A DNA stretch of 26,135 nt, taken from the NCBI RefSeq assembly GCF_000701705.1, contig NZ_JNJP01000054.1, forward strand, positions 1 through 26,135, read 5' to 3'. A program made the translations under genes and the position numbers. This DNA comes from Bilophila wadsworthia ATCC 49260 (GTDB lineage Bacteria; Desulfobacterota; Desulfovibrionia; Desulfovibrionales; Desulfovibrionaceae). The notes under the pieces are model-generated. The model was not told the origin of the DNA and did not search any database. It worked only from the letters and a program-made list of their open reading frames with translations. How positions within the stretch are numbered: the stretch's first letter is position 1; every line of letters begins with the position of its first letter. Below, in pieces: positions 23,925 through 26,135 of the stretch.

Positions 23925-23943
23925 TTTTTTTAAATTGAAGATT

Positions 23944-24066
23944 GGGGAGGGGAAAGGAAAACTTTCTAAAGAAAGTTTTCCTTTCCCCTCCCCAAACCCC
24001 ACCCCTTTCCTTTCAAAGACTTTTGTCCTTATCGAATCCCTGCTGTCGGTTTTCCCGGTCGGCAAG
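23944..24066 (-). repeat. Composite intergenic repeat, copy 6 (type A tail)
   Basis: A perfect 23-bp hairpin (23944-23966 with 23971-23993, loop TAAA, extendable by two T-A pairs) starts 19 bases after the stop at 23924. A C-rich linker, the core CAAAGACTTTTG, the tail TTATCGAATCCCTG and TCGGTTTTCCCGGTCGGC follow. Read on the minus strand it aligns base for base with much of copies 3 and 5. A rho-independent terminator closes it, the same order seen after sulP. Confidence 0.9.
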
Positions 24067-24071
24067 AAGAG

Positions 24072-24112
24072 GCCCCGCCCAAACGTGTCCGTTTGCGCGG
24101 GGCGTTGTTTAT
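24072..24112 (+). terminator. Rho-independent terminator after the binding-protein gene
   Basis: GCCCCGC-C-CAAACG (24072-24085) pairs with CGTTTG-C-GCGGGGC (24090-24103) apart from one central C-C mismatch, followed by GTTGTTTATT. It lies about 150 bases past the stop, beyond repeat copy 6. Confidence 0.75.
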
Positions 24113-24128
24113 TGGAGAGTATTACCCT

Positions 24129-24158
24129 TTGAATATTTTTAACTTTATCTCCTATGGA
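24129..24158 (+). promoter_or_regulatory. Weak candidate promoter of the WYL regulator
   Basis: TTGAAT (24129-24134), 18 bases, TATGGA (24153-24158), inside the most AT-rich stretch of the window (24113-24200). The -10 match is poor; the AT-richness is the firmer observation. Confidence 0.25.
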
Positions 24159-24267
24159 TTTTTGAAAGAAATCATTCTAAGCCAACACCTCCGTTTTATT
24201 GAAAGGCATTGCTGCGTAACCCGCCGCACAGCTTTTGCCGGGGAGGGATCGTTTTCAGGAGTTTTTC

Positions 24268-25191
24268 ATGCACGTTGAACGCCTTTTTCAAATCGTTTTT
24301 TTGCTCATGAGCGGCTCATGCGGCACAGCGAAAGAACTGGCTGAGCATTGCTCCGTCTCCGTCAGAACCATCCAAAGGGATTTGGATGCCCTGAGCCTTG
24401 CCGGCATTCCTGTATTTTCCAGCCGGGGATACGGGGGCGGCATAGGACTGCTCAAAGAATTCACGTTGGATAAAACGTTCATGACCGAGCAGGAGCAAGC
24501 GGACATTTTGCATGGGCTCCAAGCCCTTGAGGGTGCGGGATACCCTGACGGCAATGCGGCCCTTCACAAGCTTGCCGCCCTGTTCCGGAGAAAGGAAGAT
24601 CGCTGGCTGCGGGTGGATTTTTCCTCATGGTGCGGATCCGGGTTCGGCAAGGAAAAATTCCACCGGCTGAAGGAAGCTATCTTGGCGAAAAAAGTTGTCC
24701 GCTTCACCTATTTCAGCTCAGAAAACCGGGTATCCGAGCGTTTCGCGGAACCTTTGTGCCTGCTGTTCCGTGAACGGGCCTGGTATGTTTGCGTCTTTGA
24801 CAGGAAAAAAAGCCGGGAAATGGTGCTGCGGGCCTCACGGATCCGCGATTTGCACGTCATGGAAGAAACGTTCGAGCGCACCATGCAGGAAGACCCGATG
24901 GCGACGCCGGACTATTCAAAAAGCTATACCCTGCAAAGGGTTGTGCTCCGCATAGACGCGGAATGCGCTTTCAGGGCATTCGATGAATTCCCGGAACAAG
25001 ATATCCGCCCACAGCCTGACGGCTCTTTTTTGATTGACGAAGAAATGCCCATCAACGAATGGCTGACGGGCTACCTCCTTTCCTTCGCGGACGGCCTTGA
25101 AGTTATCGAACCCGCAACCCTCCGGACGGCCTTGAAAGAAAAAATCCATTCCATGCAAAAGAAATATGACAAACAGGTGTCCGGTTCCTAG
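24268..25191 (+). CDS. WYL-domain transcriptional regulator (YafY-like)
   Basis: The protein is 307 aa from ATG 24268 (AGGAG, spacing about six). Residues 1-55 are an HTH_11-type winged helix: LFQIVFLLMSGSCGTAKELAEHCSVSVRTIQRDLDAL with recognition helix SVRTIQRDL. Residues 130-215 form a WYL domain (VVRFTYFSSEN, RERAWYVCVFDRKKSREMVLRASRI; the WYL triplet is W-Y-V here), followed by a WCX C-terminal extension (QRVVLRIDAECAFRAFDEFP...WLTGYLLSFADGLEVIEP). WYL proteins sense ligands, sometimes nucleotides or DNA ends, and mostly regulate neighbouring genes. The obvious target is the nitroreductase 51 bases downstream, or its own promoter. Codon use is less GC-biased than in the rest of the window, suggesting recent acquisition. 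Confidence 0.9.
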   Translation: MHVERLFQIVFLLMSGSCGTAKELAEHCSVSVRTIQRDLDALSLAGIPVFSSRGYGGGIGLLKEFTLDKTFMTEQEQADILHGLQALEGAGYPDGNAALHKLAALFRRKEDRWLRVDFSSWCGSGFGKEKFHRLKEAILAKKVVRFTYFSSENRVSERFAEPLCLLFRERAWYVCVFDRKKSREMVLRASRIRDLHVMEETFERTMQEDPMATPDYSKSYTLQRVVLRIDAECAFRAFDEFPEQDIRPQPDGSFLIDEEMPINEWLTGYLLSFADGLEVIEPATLRTALKEKIHSMQKKYDKQVSGS

Positions 25192-25242
25192 CGTACAGTC
25201 CCGTCCATACATCTCCAAAAAATTCAAAGGACGGAGGCAAAA

Positions 25243-25866
25243 ATGGACGTATACGAGGCGATCAGGGCTCGGAGGACCATCCGTGATTTCGAAGACAGAC
25301 AGGTTGGAATGGGCACCATTGAGCGAATCATTGACGCAGGCTTGAAAGCGCCGACCAACAACCATCTGCGCCAATGGGAGTTTGTCATCGTGAACGGCAA
25401 AGAAGAGAGGGCCAACCTCCTCCGGGTGGAGAACATGACCAGCCGGGACGAGTGCGAACAAATGCTCGATGGCTTCGGCATGACGGACGAGGTCCAGCGC
25501 AACATGTATCGTGAGGCCATGCCCAGGCAGTTCTCAATGCTCTACAATGCCGGATGCCTGATACTTCCTTTTTTCAAGATCCGGGAACCGTTGCTCCAAC
25601 CAAGCTCATTGAGTTCCCTCAATGACTTCGCGTCAATCTGGTGCTGCATCGAAAACATGCTGCTTGCCGCCGCTTCCGAAGGATTATTGGGCGTAACCCG
25701 CATCCCAATGGCTGAGGAATCCGAGCACATCAAGACGGCTGTCGGGCATCCTGAAAACTATGTCATGCCCTGCTACATCGCCTTGGGCTATCCCGCGAAG
25801 AATGCATCTGTACCGGCTCAAAAAAGCATTTGCGCAAAAGATAAAATACATATCAACATATGGTAA
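25243..25866 (+). CDS. Nitroreductase family FMN-dependent oxidoreductase
   Basis: The protein is 207 aa. The FMN-binding start VYEAIRARRTIRDFEDRQV and the APTNNHLRQWEFVIVNG segment are characteristic; the middle is a helical dimer region and the C-terminus has GLLGVTRIPMAEESEHIKTAVGHPENYVMPCYIALGYPAK, the usual family ending. Family members reduce nitroaromatics, quinones, flavins or enones with NAD(P)H; the substrate is unknown. There is no ferredoxin domain. GGACGGAGG precedes ATG at good spacing. It lies 51 bases after the WYL gene on the same strand and is probably co-transcribed. Six cysteines, including one CC pair, are notable for a cytoplasmic protein of this size. It shares the less GC-biased codon use of the regulator. 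Confidence 0.9.
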   Translation: MDVYEAIRARRTIRDFEDRQVGMGTIERIIDAGLKAPTNNHLRQWEFVIVNGKEERANLLRVENMTSRDECEQMLDGFGMTDEVQRNMYREAMPRQFSMLYNAGCLILPFFKIREPLLQPSSLSSLNDFASIWCCIENMLLAAASEGLLGVTRIPMAEESEHIKTAVGHPENYVMPCYIALGYPAKNASVPAQKSICAKDKIHINIW

Positions 25867-26018
25867 TATCACCAGTTGGCATGTTACCTTTTCCTGCTGG
25901 GCGACCGCAGGATACCGGCAAAAGGGCATAAACATCCGCCCCGGCAGGCCCGCCCCCTGATAAAGCTCTGTATCGTATTTGATTGATGCCACTTCACAAC
26001 AACATTGCAGTGTCCTTC

Positions 26019-26040
26019 AAAAATCCCGGCTTCCCGCCGG
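26019..26040 (-). terminator. Terminator facing a presumed minus-strand gene beyond the right edge
   Basis: On the minus strand CCGGC-GGGAA-GCCGG is followed by GATTTTTG, a short intrinsic terminator. No minus-strand gene inside the window could use it. It sits at the tail end of repeat copy 7, as terminators do in copies 5 and 6. The stretch 25867-26018 shows no other feature. Confidence 0.5.
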
Positions 26041-26135
26041 AACGGACTCCTGCCGCATAACCTCCCCACCAGTCGAAAGTCTTTGGGAGGGGTGGGGGAG
26101 GTTTGGAGGGGGCGGGGAGGGCTTTCTTCAGAAAG
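26041..26135 (+). repeat. Composite intergenic repeat, copy 7 (type B tail, cut by window edge)
   Basis: AACGGACTCCTGCCGCATAA and CCTCCCCACCAG are followed by the core TCGAAAGTCTTTGGG, a G-rich linker and the left arm of a hairpin ending GGGCTTTCTTCAGAAAG at the last base. The tail matches copy 4, while the core and hairpin centre match copies 3 and 6. The right arm should be CCC-rich just outside the window. Confidence 0.85.

Noticed and set aside
1..26135. CRISPR array, prophage, insertion sequence or toxin-antitoxin system
   Set aside because: No regularly spaced direct repeats, transposase, integrase, phage structural or toxin-like genes were found. The repeats present are dispersed inverted repeats, not a CRISPR array.

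Overview
The window looks like chromosomal DNA from a GC-rich, selenocysteine-using, sulfite/sulfate-respiring member of the Desulfovibrionaceae (Desulfovibrio/Bilophila-like). The evidence is a canonical DsrC with both C-terminal cysteines, a selD gene whose own catalytic residue is encoded by an in-frame UGA with a bacterial SECIS hairpin, and the overall codon style. No 16S gene is present, so the genus is inference.

Layout, left to right. (1) 1-4738, minus strand: a repeat hairpin, one long reading frame joining a PAP2 lipid phosphatase to an LTA-synthase/MdoB-type phosphotransferase, and a periplasmic UshA-type 5'-nucleotidase. (2) 4945-6024: exonuclease III (plus) and tRNA-His(GTG) (minus) with promoter and terminator. 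(3) 6280-9062, plus: murA, a small MoaE-like protein and a TatD-type hydrolase, separated by structured spacers. (4) 9539-13537, plus: the overlapping phoH-pgpH-ybeY operon (RNA maturation and c-di-AMP turnover). (5) 13765-16032, plus: stand-alone dsrC with a strong terminator, a secreted VWA-OmpA protein and a small secreted protein of unknown function. (6) 16367-19065, minus: selD (Sec-containing) and the ComM/YifB ATPase. (7) 19469-22766, minus: a polar amino-acid ABC binding protein and permease (no ATPase gene here) followed by a SulP transporter. (8) 23184-23924, plus: a second amino-acid binding protein with a near-consensus promoter. (9) 24268-25866, plus: a WYL-type regulator and a nitroreductase, compositionally different from the rest and probably acquired.

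The most unusual structure is not a protein system. It is a family of composite intergenic repeats, about 100-125 bp each, at 1-110, 3038-3093 (degenerate), 9210-9325, 16250-16355, 19330-19455, 23944-24066 and 26041-26135. Most copies carry a long purine/pyrimidine hairpin (two are 23 bp and perfect) centred on ACTTTCTTCAGAAAGT, and five copies carry an AAAGTCTTT-type core followed by one of two alternative tails. Several lie just after a stop codon, hairpin nearest the gene, with an ordinary rho-independent terminator at the far end. They look like a composite 3'-end module, or a mobile REP/MITE-like element that settles there. I saw no CRISPR array, phage genes, transposase, toxin-antitoxin pair or recognisable defence system.
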